NCBI RefSeq assembly: GCF_023715405.1 | Contig: NZ_JAMBOC010000002.1 | Location: 310,001-374,000 of the forward strand | Source of the DNA: Solibacillus isronensis | GTDB lineage: Bacteria; Bacillota; Bacilli; Bacillales_A; Planococcaceae | DNA length: 64,000 nucleotides | Direction of reading: 5' to 3' | Shown: piece by piece, positions 46,502 through 55,008 of the stretch | Layout of the letters: each line of letters opens with the position of its first letter | How positions within the stretch are numbered: the first letter of the stretch is position 1 | Made by a program: the position numbers and the translations under genes | Notes under the pieces: model-generated | What the model was told of the DNA's origin: nothing | The model's input: the letters and a program-made list of their open reading frames with translations, nothing else | Databases searched by the model: none

Positions 46502-48187
46502 TCATACTTCTAACACTTTAGCTTTGTTCGGTACCGGCTTATAATTGGCTAAATATTTACCGACCTGCAATCCAGTAAATAAGCATCCTCCTAAAAACGT
46601 CCCTTCCAATGAGCGGTAACCATGTACCCCACCGCCACCAAAGCCGCTGACTTCTCCTGCCGCAAAGAGTCCTTGAACAGGGTTGCCCTCGTCATTTATT
46701 ACTTGCCCGTTTAAATCGGTTTGTAATCCCCCTAATGTTTTTCTTGTGAGTATATTTAAGCGTACGGCAATTAACGGGCCAGCTTTCGGATCCAAAATTT
46801 TGTGGGGCTTGGCTGCACGGATCAATTTATCACCGATATAGTTTCTCGCTCCATGCATAGCATTAATTTGTGCATCTTTTGAGAAGAGATTTTCGATTTC
46901 ACGGTCCCGCGCTAAAATCTGTTCTTTAATTTGCATAAAATCAAGCAAGTCATTACCTGCCAGTTTATTCATACCATCCACTAAATCTTTTAAACTATCC
47001 GCTATGACAAAGTCTTCCCCGTTTTCTTTGAATGCCTGAACGGCTTTAGGCGGCCCTGGTAAAACACGCTTCAGCACGTCCTTTATGCTTTTATTTGTCA
47101 GATCCATATTTTGCTCAGAACCGGATAATGCAAATTCCTTTTCAATTATTTTTTCCGTCAAAATAAACCAGGAATAGTCATACCCTGTTTTTTGAATTGC
47201 TTCTAGTGTGCTGAGGGTATCAAAACCGGGAAAGTTCGGTGCTTTAAATCGGTTTCCTGTTGCATCAAACCACATCGATGACGGTCCGGGTAATATACGA
47301 ATCCCATGGTTTTTCCATATCGGATCCCAGTTTTTCAACCCTTCCGTATAATGCCACATCCGGTCTCGATTGACGATCCGTCCGCCTGCCCGCTCGGTAA
47401 TTTCGAGCATTTTCCCATCAACAAATGCAGGTACGCCGGACACCATATTTTCCGGTGGAAGACCTAGTCGTGACGGCCAATTTTCTTTGATAAGTTCTAA
47501 ATTTGCTCCGATGCCACCGCTAGCTACTACGACTGCATCAGCTGTATATTCAAATGTTCCGATGATTTCTCTTGAACTTTCTTCCCCGCGGCGAATGATA
47601 CTATTTTCTAAAATATTGCCTTGAATGCCGGTAACTGCACCATCTTCAGTCATTAAATCCGTTACTTGGTGACGTGGCAAATAATCGATTAAACCACTTT
47701 CCGAAGCTTCCAATACTTTATTCGAAAATGCCTCTACAATCGCGGGTCCAGTTCCCCAAACGATATGAAAGCGGGGAACCGAATTCCCATGTCCGCCAGC
47801 TAAAGCACCTCCACGCTCTGCCCAGCCAACAACCGGGAAAAATTGAATGCCCTGTGATTTTAGCCAATCATATTTTTCTCCCGCTGCAAAATCTACATAG
47901 GCCTTTGCCCATTCATATGCCCAGTAATCTTCATCCTCTAACCGGTCGAATCCTGCAGAACCGCGCCAATCTTGCCATGCGAGCTCCTTACTGTCTTTTA
48001 TACCCAACCTTCTTTGTTCAGGGGTATCTACTAAAAACAGTCCCCCAAATGACCAAAATGCCTGACCTCCGATTGAATTTTCGGGCTCTTGATCAACAAG
48101 CAATACCTTTTTTTGCGCATCTATGAGCTGACAAACCGCAGTTAATCCTGCTAACCCCGCTCCAATTACGATTGCATCATAATACAT
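46502..48187 (-). CDS. FAD-binding dehydrogenase (fumarate reductase/ketosteroid dehydrogenase type)
   Basis: A 561-residue flavoprotein with an N-terminal dinucleotide motif (AIVIGAGLAGLTAVCQLIDA). It has the C-terminal family segment GLFAAGEVSGFGGGGVHGYRSLEGTFLGGCLFTGLQVGKYL, in which FAD contacts are conserved. The family oxidises or reduces C-C double bonds in steroids, fumarate-like acids and others; the substrate here is unknown. It is 66 bases upstream of the yhaR-like gene in the same direction and may be co-transcribed. A cre-like box lies about 200 bases upstream. Confidence 0.85.
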   Translation of the reverse strand: MYYDAIVIGAGLAGLTAVCQLIDAQKKVLLVDQEPENSIGGQAFWSFGGLFLVDTPEQRRLGIKDSKELAWQDWRGSAGFDRLEDEDYWAYEWAKAYVDFAAGEKYDWLKSQGIQFFPVVGWAERGGALAGGHGNSVPRFHIVWGTGPAIVEAFSNKVLEASESGLIDYLPRHQVTDLMTEDGAVTGIQGNILENSIIRRGEESSREIIGTFEYTADAVVVASGGIGANLELIKENWPSRLGLPPENMVSGVPAFVDGKMLEITERAGGRIVNRDRMWHYTEGLKNWDPIWKNHGIRILPGPSSMWFDATGNRFKAPNFPGFDTLSTLEAIQKTGYDYSWFILTEKIIEKEFALSGSEQNMDLTNKSIKDVLKRVLPGPPKAVQAFKENGEDFVIADSLKDLVDGMNKLAGNDLLDFMQIKEQILARDREIENLFSKDAQINAMHGARNYIGDKLIRAAKPHKILDPKAGPLIAVRLNILTRKTLGGLQTDLNGQVINDEGNPVQGLFAAGEVSGFGGGGVHGYRSLEGTFLGGCLFTGLQVGKYLANYKPVPNKAKVLEV

Positions 48188-48389
48188 TTTCTACTCCCCC
48201 TTTGTCAGTGCATATGTTATACAATTTCGTGGTATTTTTTATTTCACCTTCTTTATTATTTTTCTTTAAAGCATTGAAAATTTAAAACAAGGGAAAATTT
48301 TAGTGAAATAGTAAAACCGTTATTTTTCCGATGAATTCTACAAATCATTATTTTTCTGTAAATTCAAACAAATCCCTTTAAATCAATAT

Positions 48390-48403
48390 CGTTAGCGCTT
48401 TCA
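48390..48403. promoter_or_regulatory. Candidate cre (CcpA) site
   Basis: On the minus strand TGAAAGCGCTAACG matches the recalled cre consensus TGWAARCGYTWNCW at 13 of 14 positions. It lies in the 380-base region between the FAD dehydrogenase and the serA leader, which is otherwise featureless and AT-rich. HPr kinase encoded at 10593 is the upstream signal for this pathway. Confidence 0.4.
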
Positions 48404-48514
48404 TACTTTTCCTAAATTACGAACATTAAATTTAGAAACCCTAAATATAGTTCGTGAAACAACCATATATCCGCTAATTAATTCACTAATTATTTATTAA
48501 TTTTGAAAATTCCG

Positions 48515-48544
48515 TTGACAAAGATGAACAATCAGGTTTATGAT
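48515..48544 (+). promoter_or_regulatory. SigA promoter of the serA T-box transcript
   Basis: -35 TTGACA (48515-48520) and -10 TATGAT (48539-48544) with an 18-base spacer, about 30 bases before the T-box leader. Confidence 0.85.
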
Positions 48545-48575
48545 GTTATCAAATTTAAAAACGAAAAACTATTGT

Positions 48576-48840
48576 GATAGAGACATACTATTTAGTTTTG
48601 TATAGCAAAGAGAGCTGGTGGTCGGTGTAAACCAGTGTATACGCTAAATAAGTTCCACTCTTGAATAGAATAGCCGAAAATCCCAAGTAAGTTATTCCGT
48701 CCCATGCACGTTACGCATATTGATAAGGTTGTATGACTATTTTTTCAAATAGTCGGCAACGAATAAGGGTGGTACCGCGATTTGTTTATTGAATGCCTTT
48801 CGCCCCTTACGTTATTCGTAAGGGACGGAAGGCTTTTTTT
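48576..48840 (+). ncRNA. Serine-specific T-box riboswitch of serA
   Basis: A classical T-box leader. Stem I is framed by AGAG/CTCT and ATTTAG/CTAAAT. The internal loop between them holds AAGTTCCA, in which TCC (48654-48656) reads as the serine specifier codon. The antiterminator T-box AAGGGTGGTACCGCG lies at 48766-48780, followed by the terminator GCCTTTCGCCCCTTACG/CGTAAGGGACGGAAGGC with a T tract (48795-48840). Uncharged tRNA-Ser should favour read-through into serA, 45 bases downstream. Phe (TTC, one base earlier) is the only alternative reading and does not fit the gene. Confidence 0.95.
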
Positions 48841-48885
48841 GTATAGTAATTTAAAAATAATAGTGAAATTTAAGGAGAGATTATT

Positions 48886-50511
48886 ATGACAGCAACACAA
48901 TTAATCGAAAAGGCAACAAAAACAATCAACGTATTCATTGCAGATCCACTAAGTGATGACGGGATTTTCCCGCTTCGTCAAGAAACAGAATTAAATTTAA
49001 ACATCATCGTCGATACAGGATTATCTCCAGAACAATTAATCGCTCGAATTGCAGATGTGGATGTATTACTTGTCCGCTCTCAAACAACTGTTACACGCGA
49101 AGTTATTGAAGCAGCGAAAAACTTGAAGTTAATCGGGCGTGCCGGTGTAGGTGTTGATAACATCGATTTAAATGCCGCGACAGAGTACGGAATTATTGTT
49201 GTAAACGCTCCAGACGGGAACACGAACTCTGCGGCTGAGCATACAATCGCAATGATGACATCACTTGCCCGCTTTATTCCACAAGCATTCAACACATTAA
49301 AGAATGGTAAATGGGATCGTAAATCTTATGTTGGGGTTGAACTTAAAAACAAAACATTAGGTGTAATTGGGATGGGCCGTATCGGTGCTGAAGTGGCTTA
49401 CCGTGCAAAAGGTCAACGTATGGACGTGATCGCCTATGACCCATTTTTAACTGAAGAGCGTGCAAAAGAATTAGGTATTACAAAAGGTACTGTTGACGAA
49501 GTATGTGCTGCAGCCGACTTTGTAACAGTTCATACACCACTTTTACCTGAAACTCGTAACATCATTAACAAAGAACGCTTTGCCATTATGAAAGACGGTG
49601 TCCGTATTATCAACTGTGCTCGCGGCGGTATCATTAACGAAGATGATTTATACGATGCGATTGTTGAAGGTAAAGTAGCTGGTGCTGCACTAGATGTATT
49701 CGTACAAGAGCCCGCAACAGACCATAAACTGTTAACATTGCCGCAAGTGATTGCAACACCTCACTTAGGTGCATCTACAGTGGAAGCACAGGAATCAGTA
49801 GCAGTCGACGTATCAAACGATATTATTAAGTTCTTTAAAACAGGTACTGTAACAAATCCGGTAAACATGCCATCTATTCCGAAAGAAAAGCTTGCGGAAG
49901 TAGAGCCATTCTTCGCATTAGCTGAAAAGCTTGGTAAGTTTTTAATTCAGGTTACAGAAGAAAGCATCAAACAATTGAACATTTCTTACGCTGGTGAAGT
50001 CGCTAACTTTGATGTACGCCCATTAACAGCAAATGCTATTAAAGGTCTGCTTTCAACGAACCACGGCTCTCACGTAAATGATGTAAATGCACGTTACTTG
50101 GCTGAGCGTATCGGCATTCAAATTAATGAGCATAAAACAACAACTGCTAAAGGCTTCACAAATTTAATTACGGTCGAAATCGTGACAGAAACAGAAAAAC
50201 ATACTGTAGCTGGTACGTTATTAAATGGTCTTGGTGCCCGCATCGTTAAAGTGGAAGGTTTCGTAGTGGATGTTATTCCTAACGGCAACCTGCTTTACAT
50301 TAAAAACCAAGATAAGCCAGGTTCAATCGGCCGTGTAGCTACTAAGCTGGCAGAAAAAGATATCAATATCGCAACAATGCAAGTAGGTCGCGATCAAATC
50401 GGCGGCTCTGCAGTCATGATGCTTGTCGTAGATAATGAAGTAACAACAGAAGATTTAATTTTTGTAGCACAACTTGAAAATATTGATGAAGTAAAAGCCA
50501 TTTCACTTTAA
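48886..50511 (+). CDS. serA: D-3-phosphoglycerate dehydrogenase
   Basis: First enzyme of serine synthesis (541 residues), oxidising 3-phosphoglycerate with NAD. The NAD motif GMGRIGAEVAYRAKG, the catalytic region NCARGGIINEDDL and the His in ATPHLGASTVEAQ are intact. An intervening domain follows (about 330-465). A C-terminal ACT domain (NQDKPGSIGRVATKLAEKDINIATMQVGR) is likely the serine feedback site. About 15 residues longer than recalled for B. subtilis, owing to an N-terminal extension. Controlled by the T-box upstream. Confidence 0.97.
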   Translation: MTATQLIEKATKTINVFIADPLSDDGIFPLRQETELNLNIIVDTGLSPEQLIARIADVDVLLVRSQTTVTREVIEAAKNLKLIGRAGVGVDNIDLNAATEYGIIVVNAPDGNTNSAAEHTIAMMTSLARFIPQAFNTLKNGKWDRKSYVGVELKNKTLGVIGMGRIGAEVAYRAKGQRMDVIAYDPFLTEERAKELGITKGTVDEVCAAADFVTVHTPLLPETRNIINKERFAIMKDGVRIINCARGGIINEDDLYDAIVEGKVAGAALDVFVQEPATDHKLLTLPQVIATPHLGASTVEAQESVAVDVSNDIIKFFKTGTVTNPVNMPSIPKEKLAEVEPFFALAEKLGKFLIQVTEESIKQLNISYAGEVANFDVRPLTANAIKGLLSTNHGSHVNDVNARYLAERIGIQINEHKTTTAKGFTNLITVEIVTETEKHTVAGTLLNGLGARIVKVEGFVVDVIPNGNLLYIKNQDKPGSIGRVATKLAEKDINIATMQVGRDQIGGSAVMMLVVDNEVTTEDLIFVAQLENIDEVKAISL

Positions 50512-50519
50512 TCATTCCT

Positions 50520-50563
50520 ACTACTGATGAACGAAAATTTCCTTCATCAGTAGTTTTTTGTTT
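50520..50563 (+). terminator. Terminator of serA
   Basis: ACTACTGATGAA pairs with TTCATCAGTAGT and is followed by TTTTTT. Confidence 0.9.
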
Positions 50564-50735
50564 TAACATATTCCCCATTCGCATACATAAGTTTAAAGGA
50601 CGATTTTATCTTTTATTATTTGAAACTTCGATTGGATAAAATCTTACATAAAACTTGGCGAAAGTGAAGACCCCTACCCGATTCCCACCAACCGTTCACT
50701 CTATTCGCTCACTTTTTACTAAAAGGAGAGTTTAG

Positions 50736-52007
50736 TTGAGAAAAATACTTTATTTCTTATTAATTGTTTTCTGTATCGTTGGTGTTTCCCTAGTAAATAA
50801 CGGGCGTGTCCATGCAGCAGCCCCTTCTGCCACAATTAAAATCACGGCAATAGAGACCGGAGTATTTGATGAAACTTTAAAGCAAAAAGTGATTACACTG
50901 TCTAAAGCAACACCCGTTATCGTACTTTCAGAAGCGGATGGATGGGCTGAAGTTCAATATAAAACGGTGATCGGCTATATTCCAAGCGAATATTTAATGT
51001 CTGCAACCCCTCAATATATGCTCGTACAAGCGAAAGAAGAGCCACTTGTGCGTGTGACGAATAAACAAGAGAGCGAGATTAAAGGAAAACTTCACTTAAA
51101 TACAATTGTAGAGCTTTACGGATCTGCAACTGCCGACTTTGTTTTTGTAAAATACGGACGTCTTACCGGTTTTGTCAATCAGCAGGCACTTGTGAAACCT
51201 GCTTCAAAAGCGATGATCGTCAAAAGCTCAGCCGATTTAGTTGTAAGAGAGATTGCCAGTTCTTCGAGTACTGAAATTGGTGTATTACGTAAAAACAGCC
51301 CTGTTAAAATGCTTACTAATTTAAAAGGTTGGGCGTTTGTCACAACGGATAAGCTATCTGGCTATGTGCTGACGAACGGACTGGTTACACCACCAGTTGA
51401 AAAGGAGAAACCAGAGAAGCCAGAGAAACCAGTTAATCCTAAACCAGCAACGGATAAGAAGATCGCCTTAACATTCGATGATGGCCCCCACCCAAAGGTG
51501 ACGAGACAAATTTTAAAAACATTGGAGAAGTATGAGGCAAAGGCGACGTTTTTTGTTGTAGGGCAAGAGGTGAAGGAACATCCAGAAATTTTAAAAGCCG
51601 TATATAACGCGGGCCATGAAATCGGCAACCACACATTTAATCATGAAAGACTGACAACATTAACACCTGAGGAAATAAAGAAGCAAATCCAGTCAACCGA
51701 TGCAATTATTAAATCGACTATCGGTCAACGGGCAACCGTCTTCCGCCCGCCGTATGGGAGCTATGATGAAACCATTACTGATCAATTAAATGTTCCGAAT
51801 GTGCTGTGGACAATTGATACACTTGACTGGAAGCATCGTGATCCAGAAAAAACGGTGCTGGCAGTAAAAGAACATGCAAAAAATGGGAGTATCATATTAA
51901 TGCATGATATTCATCAGGCAACCGCCGATGCATTGGATGATGTGCTTGCAACACTACAAAAACAGGGCTTCGAATTTGTGACTGTCTCCGAACTGTTAGG
52001 AAAATAA
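50736..52007 (+). CDS. Secreted polysaccharide deacetylase with SH3 repeats
   Basis: A 423-residue exported protein. The signal peptide (MRKILYFLLIVFCIVGVSLV, likely cut after HAA) is followed by about three bacterial SH3 modules (residues 35-215). A proline/lysine linker (EKPEKPEKPVNPKP) and a NodB deacetylase domain (235-420) follow. NodB motifs are complete: TFDDGP, zinc-binding NHTFNH, RPPYGSYDE, and the C-terminal LMHDIH. It probably deacetylates peptidoglycan or another wall glycan, with the SH3 modules binding the wall. TTG start at 50736 with AAAGGAG upstream. Confidence 0.92.
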   Translation: MRKILYFLLIVFCIVGVSLVNNGRVHAAAPSATIKITAIETGVFDETLKQKVITLSKATPVIVLSEADGWAEVQYKTVIGYIPSEYLMSATPQYMLVQAKEEPLVRVTNKQESEIKGKLHLNTIVELYGSATADFVFVKYGRLTGFVNQQALVKPASKAMIVKSSADLVVREIASSSSTEIGVLRKNSPVKMLTNLKGWAFVTTDKLSGYVLTNGLVTPPVEKEKPEKPEKPVNPKPATDKKIALTFDDGPHPKVTRQILKTLEKYEAKATFFVVGQEVKEHPEILKAVYNAGHEIGNHTFNHERLTTLTPEEIKKQIQSTDAIIKSTIGQRATVFRPPYGSYDETITDQLNVPNVLWTIDTLDWKHRDPEKTVLAVKEHAKNGSIILMHDIHQATADALDDVLATLQKQGFEFVTVSELLGK

Positions 52008-52013
52008 TAAAAG

Positions 52014-52040
52014 GACCTGGTGAATGGTTTCACCAGGTCT
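52014..52040. terminator. Terminator between convergent genes
   Basis: GACCTGGTGAA and TTTCACCAGGTC form an 11-bp stem with a short loop. Confidence 0.75.
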
Positions 52041-52045
52041 ATAAT

Positions 52046-52417
52046 TTACAATGATTTTAGCTGTAAAAAAGATAAATACTCATTTATTAAAATAGATTCC
52101 GTTTCAAATAGTGGCAATGTCACAATGTCAGCACTTTGCGCTACTCCTAATGCTGCAATCGCAACGAAAAATAAGACACCAACTGCAATAAATGCAGACA
52201 ATATACTGTGAACTCCTAGCATTTCCGGATTGGCCTGTTTTCTATTTTTACTGCGTACAAGGCTGAAGAAGCGGTTTTTGTTTTCAGGTAAATGAAGCAC
52301 ATGTTCACATGCCAAACAAAGGTATGCTGTATGATGATCAATCGTTATCGGATTGATCTGTACTGAATTGTTTGTGCGGCCGCAGTTTTCACAGCGACAT
52401 ATATTATTATTTACCAT
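52046..52417 (-). CDS. Small zinc-ribbon membrane protein, unknown
   Basis: A 123-residue protein with two CxxC pairs near the N-terminus (CRCENCGR and YLCLACEH), probably binding zinc. A basic stretch and one long hydrophobic helix (about 75-100, SILSAFIAVGVLFFVAIAALGVA) follow. The ATG at 52415-52417 has AGAGG upstream; a 10-residue extension is rejected. The family is not recognised. Confidence 0.7.
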   Translation of the reverse strand: MVNNNICRCENCGRTNNSVQINPITIDHHTAYLCLACEHVLHLPENKNRFFSLVRSKNRKQANPEMLGVHSILSAFIAVGVLFFVAIAALGVAQSADIVTLPLFETESILINEYLSFLQLKSL

Positions 52418-52493
52418 AGAAAAACCTCTTTCATCCCTTTCATACACCCATTATAGCATTAATTTTTAGAAAATTCATTCTTTTAATACAAAA

Positions 52494-52519
52494 ACGCACT
52501 TACTTAAAGTAAAGTGCGT
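52494..52519 (-). terminator. Terminator of the HAD gene
   Basis: ACGCACTT and AAGTGCGT form an 8-bp stem; the minus strand runs into TTTTTG. Confidence 0.75.
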
Positions 52520-52527
52520 CTGCTAGT

Positions 52528-53316
52528 TTATAATGTTTTCACTAACTGTAAAAATTCTGTAAGAGATGTTACTTCATATGTCGGAACAATTTCCGGATTG
52601 TGCGGTTTACTTTCGCGGTTAATCCAAACGTTGCGCATACCGACACGAGAAGAACCTAAAATATCGGTCATTAAATTATCGCCGACCATAATGGCTTCAT
52701 CTTTCGTAACCTGCGCTTTTTCCATTACAAACTCGAAAATGGAAGCATCCGGTTTCCCTTTACCAAAATCACCTGAAATAATAATATGGTCAAAATACGG
52801 TACAATCTCCGGAGTAATCTCCAACTTTAAATTTTGTAAACTTGGTGCACCGTTCGTTAATAACACAAGTTCGTATTTCCCTTTTAATTCATCCAATACG
52901 GCAAATGTATCCTCATAGAAAAATGGTGCTTTTTTACGTTCTTCTACGAAACGCTCCCCAAGTACTGTACCTAATGCTGCATCTTCAATTCCAACTGCCG
53001 CCAAACCTTTTGTCCAAGCTTCAGCTCGATACGCAGGTACAATTTCTTTCATTTGCTGAAATTGCGGTGTCGGATCATCAAACGTTCCCCAAAGACCTTC
53101 AAATGGATTAATACCGATCAAGACCGTGTAGTCATATGTAGGATAACTTTCATAAAGACTGCGCGCTGCCGATCTTACCGCTTCTTCCAATTCCTGTGCG
53201 TCGACGTTTTTTTTAGTCGCTGCATAGTCACATGTCTTTTCAAATGCCATTTTTACTGAATGTTGATCGAATAATAAAGTATCATCTAAATCGAAAATTA
53301 TTGTTTTAATAGCCAT
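52528..53316 (-). CDS. HAD-family phosphatase (YsaA/YjjG type)
   Basis: Cytosolic HAD-IA hydrolase of 262 residues. Motif I DLDDTLLF, motif II LLTNGAPSLQN, the Lys of motif III in FGKGKPD and motif IV MVGDNLMTDILG are intact, with an alpha-helical cap between motifs I and II. Relatives are nucleotidases (YjjG) or proposed phosphoserine phosphatases (YsaA). With serA and serC in the same window and no other serB candidate seen, the latter is attractive but unproven. ATG at 53314-53316 follows AGGAGCG. Confidence 0.8.
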   Translation of the reverse strand: MAIKTIIFDLDDTLLFDQHSVKMAFEKTCDYAATKKNVDAQELEEAVRSAARSLYESYPTYDYTVLIGINPFEGLWGTFDDPTPQFQQMKEIVPAYRAEAWTKGLAAVGIEDAALGTVLGERFVEERKKAPFFYEDTFAVLDELKGKYELVLLTNGAPSLQNLKLEITPEIVPYFDHIIISGDFGKGKPDASIFEFVMEKAQVTKDEAIMVGDNLMTDILGSSRVGMRNVWINRESKPHNPEIVPTYEVTSLTEFLQLVKTL

Positions 53317-53438
53317 TGTTACGCTCCTAAAATTAATATATGTACCCATATATTTTACCATACTAAAGCGTCCAATTTCCGATACTTTTTGATTTTTCTA
53401 AATTTTTGAGGATAAATAGAATTAAGAAATAAAGACTG

Positions 53439-53684
53439 TTATTCCTTGTTTCTTAATTGCTGTAACAGATTATTGACTCGTGCTTTTTGATTTTCAGTTT
53501 CTTCTTTCAGTAACTCAAACTTATAATCAAAACCATCATCCATAATATTTACAATATCGCCTTCTTTAAGCTCTGATGGAATTTCAGCATGATGGATCAG
53601 AAGTTGTTCCGTTTCTTTCGGGTGTTTTAAAAAAATCGCATAATCTCCATCAAATCGGTCTAGCGTGTATTTATTGTAGTTCAC
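53439..53684 (-). CDS. DUF3006 protein
   Basis: An 81-residue protein that overlaps the end of the MBL-fold gene by 14 bases. The N-terminus YTLDRFDGDYAIFLKHPKETEQLLIHHAEIPSELKEGDIV (given in two parts: YTLDRFDGDYAIFL and AEIPSELKEGDIV) is the DUF3006 beta-barrel. DUF3006 genes often accompany ComEC-like MBL genes, as here. It may bind or modulate its partner; its function is unknown. Confidence 0.8.
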   Translation of the reverse strand: MNYNKYTLDRFDGDYAIFLKHPKETEQLLIHHAEIPSELKEGDIVNIMDDGFDYKFELLKEETENQKARVNNLLQQLRNKE

Positions 53685-54867
53685 TTACAACTTCCCCTTT
53701 CGTATTGACTAATTGGGCTGCATCACCACTGTTTAGCCATATTTGTCTTTTCGACCATTCCAGTGTGGCCGCACCTGTTTTTGCATTCGGACCACTTGTT
53801 ATCGAAAGCTTTTCCCCTGGTGCTAAATTAATATCCGGGAAATTAAATACTTGATTGCCTTCAACAGATATTAGCTCCCAGCCTTCCAAATTAACAGCTT
53901 GATTACTATTATTCTGAATGACAACAATTTCTTCATGCACATCTTTGCTGACCAATTCGACTTTACCGCTCTTCGTTGAAGCTGGTAACGGTATCGAACT
54001 CGTTGCCCCGATACCTGTCCACTGCTGTGCATCTATGTCATATGTTACCCCATCTGTTGTAATCACAATCGTCCCGGCTTCTGCGGTACTATATATTTCA
54101 CTGTTTACGTTTTGCAGTATATCGATTACTTCTGCATGCGGGTGACCGTATTTATTGTCCTGTCCATAGCTTAATATTGTTGCTAGTGGACTCACCGCTT
54201 CAACAAACTTTGGCGAACTGCTCGTATTCGATCCGTGATGGCCTGCTTTTAAAATGGTTGCCTGTACATCGGTTCCCTTTTGTAAAAGCTCCTGCTCTAC
54301 CCCGTGATCGGCATCCCCCATTAATAAGAACGAAATATTTTGGTATTCCGCGTGTAGAACGATTGAAGCGTCATTATTATCAGAAGCAGATTCATCTGCA
54401 GCAAGAACTTCTACAATAAGGTTGTCTTCAAGCTGAATTTCATCGCCTGCTTCAGGTATCGTGAACTTAATATTTTTAGCTTGAATGAGGTTTAACATTT
54501 CTTCATATGTTTGGGATGTATGTACTTTTCCCGAATCGATAAACTCCTTAATGGAGATGGAATTTAGCACTGAAATCAATCCACCGATATGATCGGCATC
54601 CGGGTGTGTAGCGACTACATAATCCAAACGATTGACTCCCTGTGCTTTTAAATAGGCGACAACTTCCTTACCGGCACCCTTTACGCCACCATCAATCAGC
54701 ATTGTTTTCCCGTTCGGTGCTTCGATGAAAATGGAATCCCCCTGTCCTACATCAATAAAGTGGACGGCCATTTCTTTTAGTGGTTCTTCATATGTGTCTT
54801 CGGCTGTTTCTGTACATCCTGCTACGAATAGTAACGTGAACATTATCAGTCCCATTATTTTTTTCAT
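53671..54867 (-). CDS. ComEC/Rec2-like metallo-beta-lactamase lipoprotein with lamin-tail domain
   Basis: A 398-residue lipoprotein (lipobox VAGC at about residue 15-18). It has an MBL domain (about 30-280) with the metal site ATHPDADHIGGL, the GDADHG motif and GHHGSNTS, as in the C-terminal nuclease domain of ComEC. A lamin-tail domain (about 300-398, VVIQNNSNQAVNLEGWELIS) follows. Lipid anchoring outside the cell suggests an extracellular DNase or DNA-handling role. DUF3006 follows in the same operon. Confidence 0.88.
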   Translation of the reverse strand: MKKIMGLIMFTLLFVAGCTETAEDTYEEPLKEMAVHFIDVGQGDSIFIEAPNGKTMLIDGGVKGAGKEVVAYLKAQGVNRLDYVVATHPDADHIGGLISVLNSISIKEFIDSGKVHTSQTYEEMLNLIQAKNIKFTIPEAGDEIQLEDNLIVEVLAADESASDNNDASIVLHAEYQNISFLLMGDADHGVEQELLQKGTDVQATILKAGHHGSNTSSSPKFVEAVSPLATILSYGQDNKYGHPHAEVIDILQNVNSEIYSTAEAGTIVITTDGVTYDIDAQQWTGIGATSSIPLPASTKSGKVELVSKDVHEEIVVIQNNSNQAVNLEGWELISVEGNQVFNFPDINLAPGEKLSITSGPNAKTGAATLEWSKRQIWLNSGDAAQLVNTKGEVVSELQ

Positions 54868-54948
54868 TGCAACAAATCCTTTTCTTTTACTCTCTTACTA
54901 GTTTACACAAGTTGATCATATTATAAAAATCTCCCCTTCGCAGAAACA

Positions 54949-54987
54949 CCAAATAGCACATGCCAATTGTTTGGCTGTGCTATTGGG
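54949..54987 (-). terminator. Hairpin downstream of hemZ
   Basis: CCAAATAGCACA and TGTGCTATTGGG pair (two G-T or mismatched positions), with an inner GCCAA/TTGGC stem. The T tract is poor, so this is a moderate call. Confidence 0.6.
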
Positions 54988-55008
54988 CGATATTTAAAGT
55001 TCATCAAA

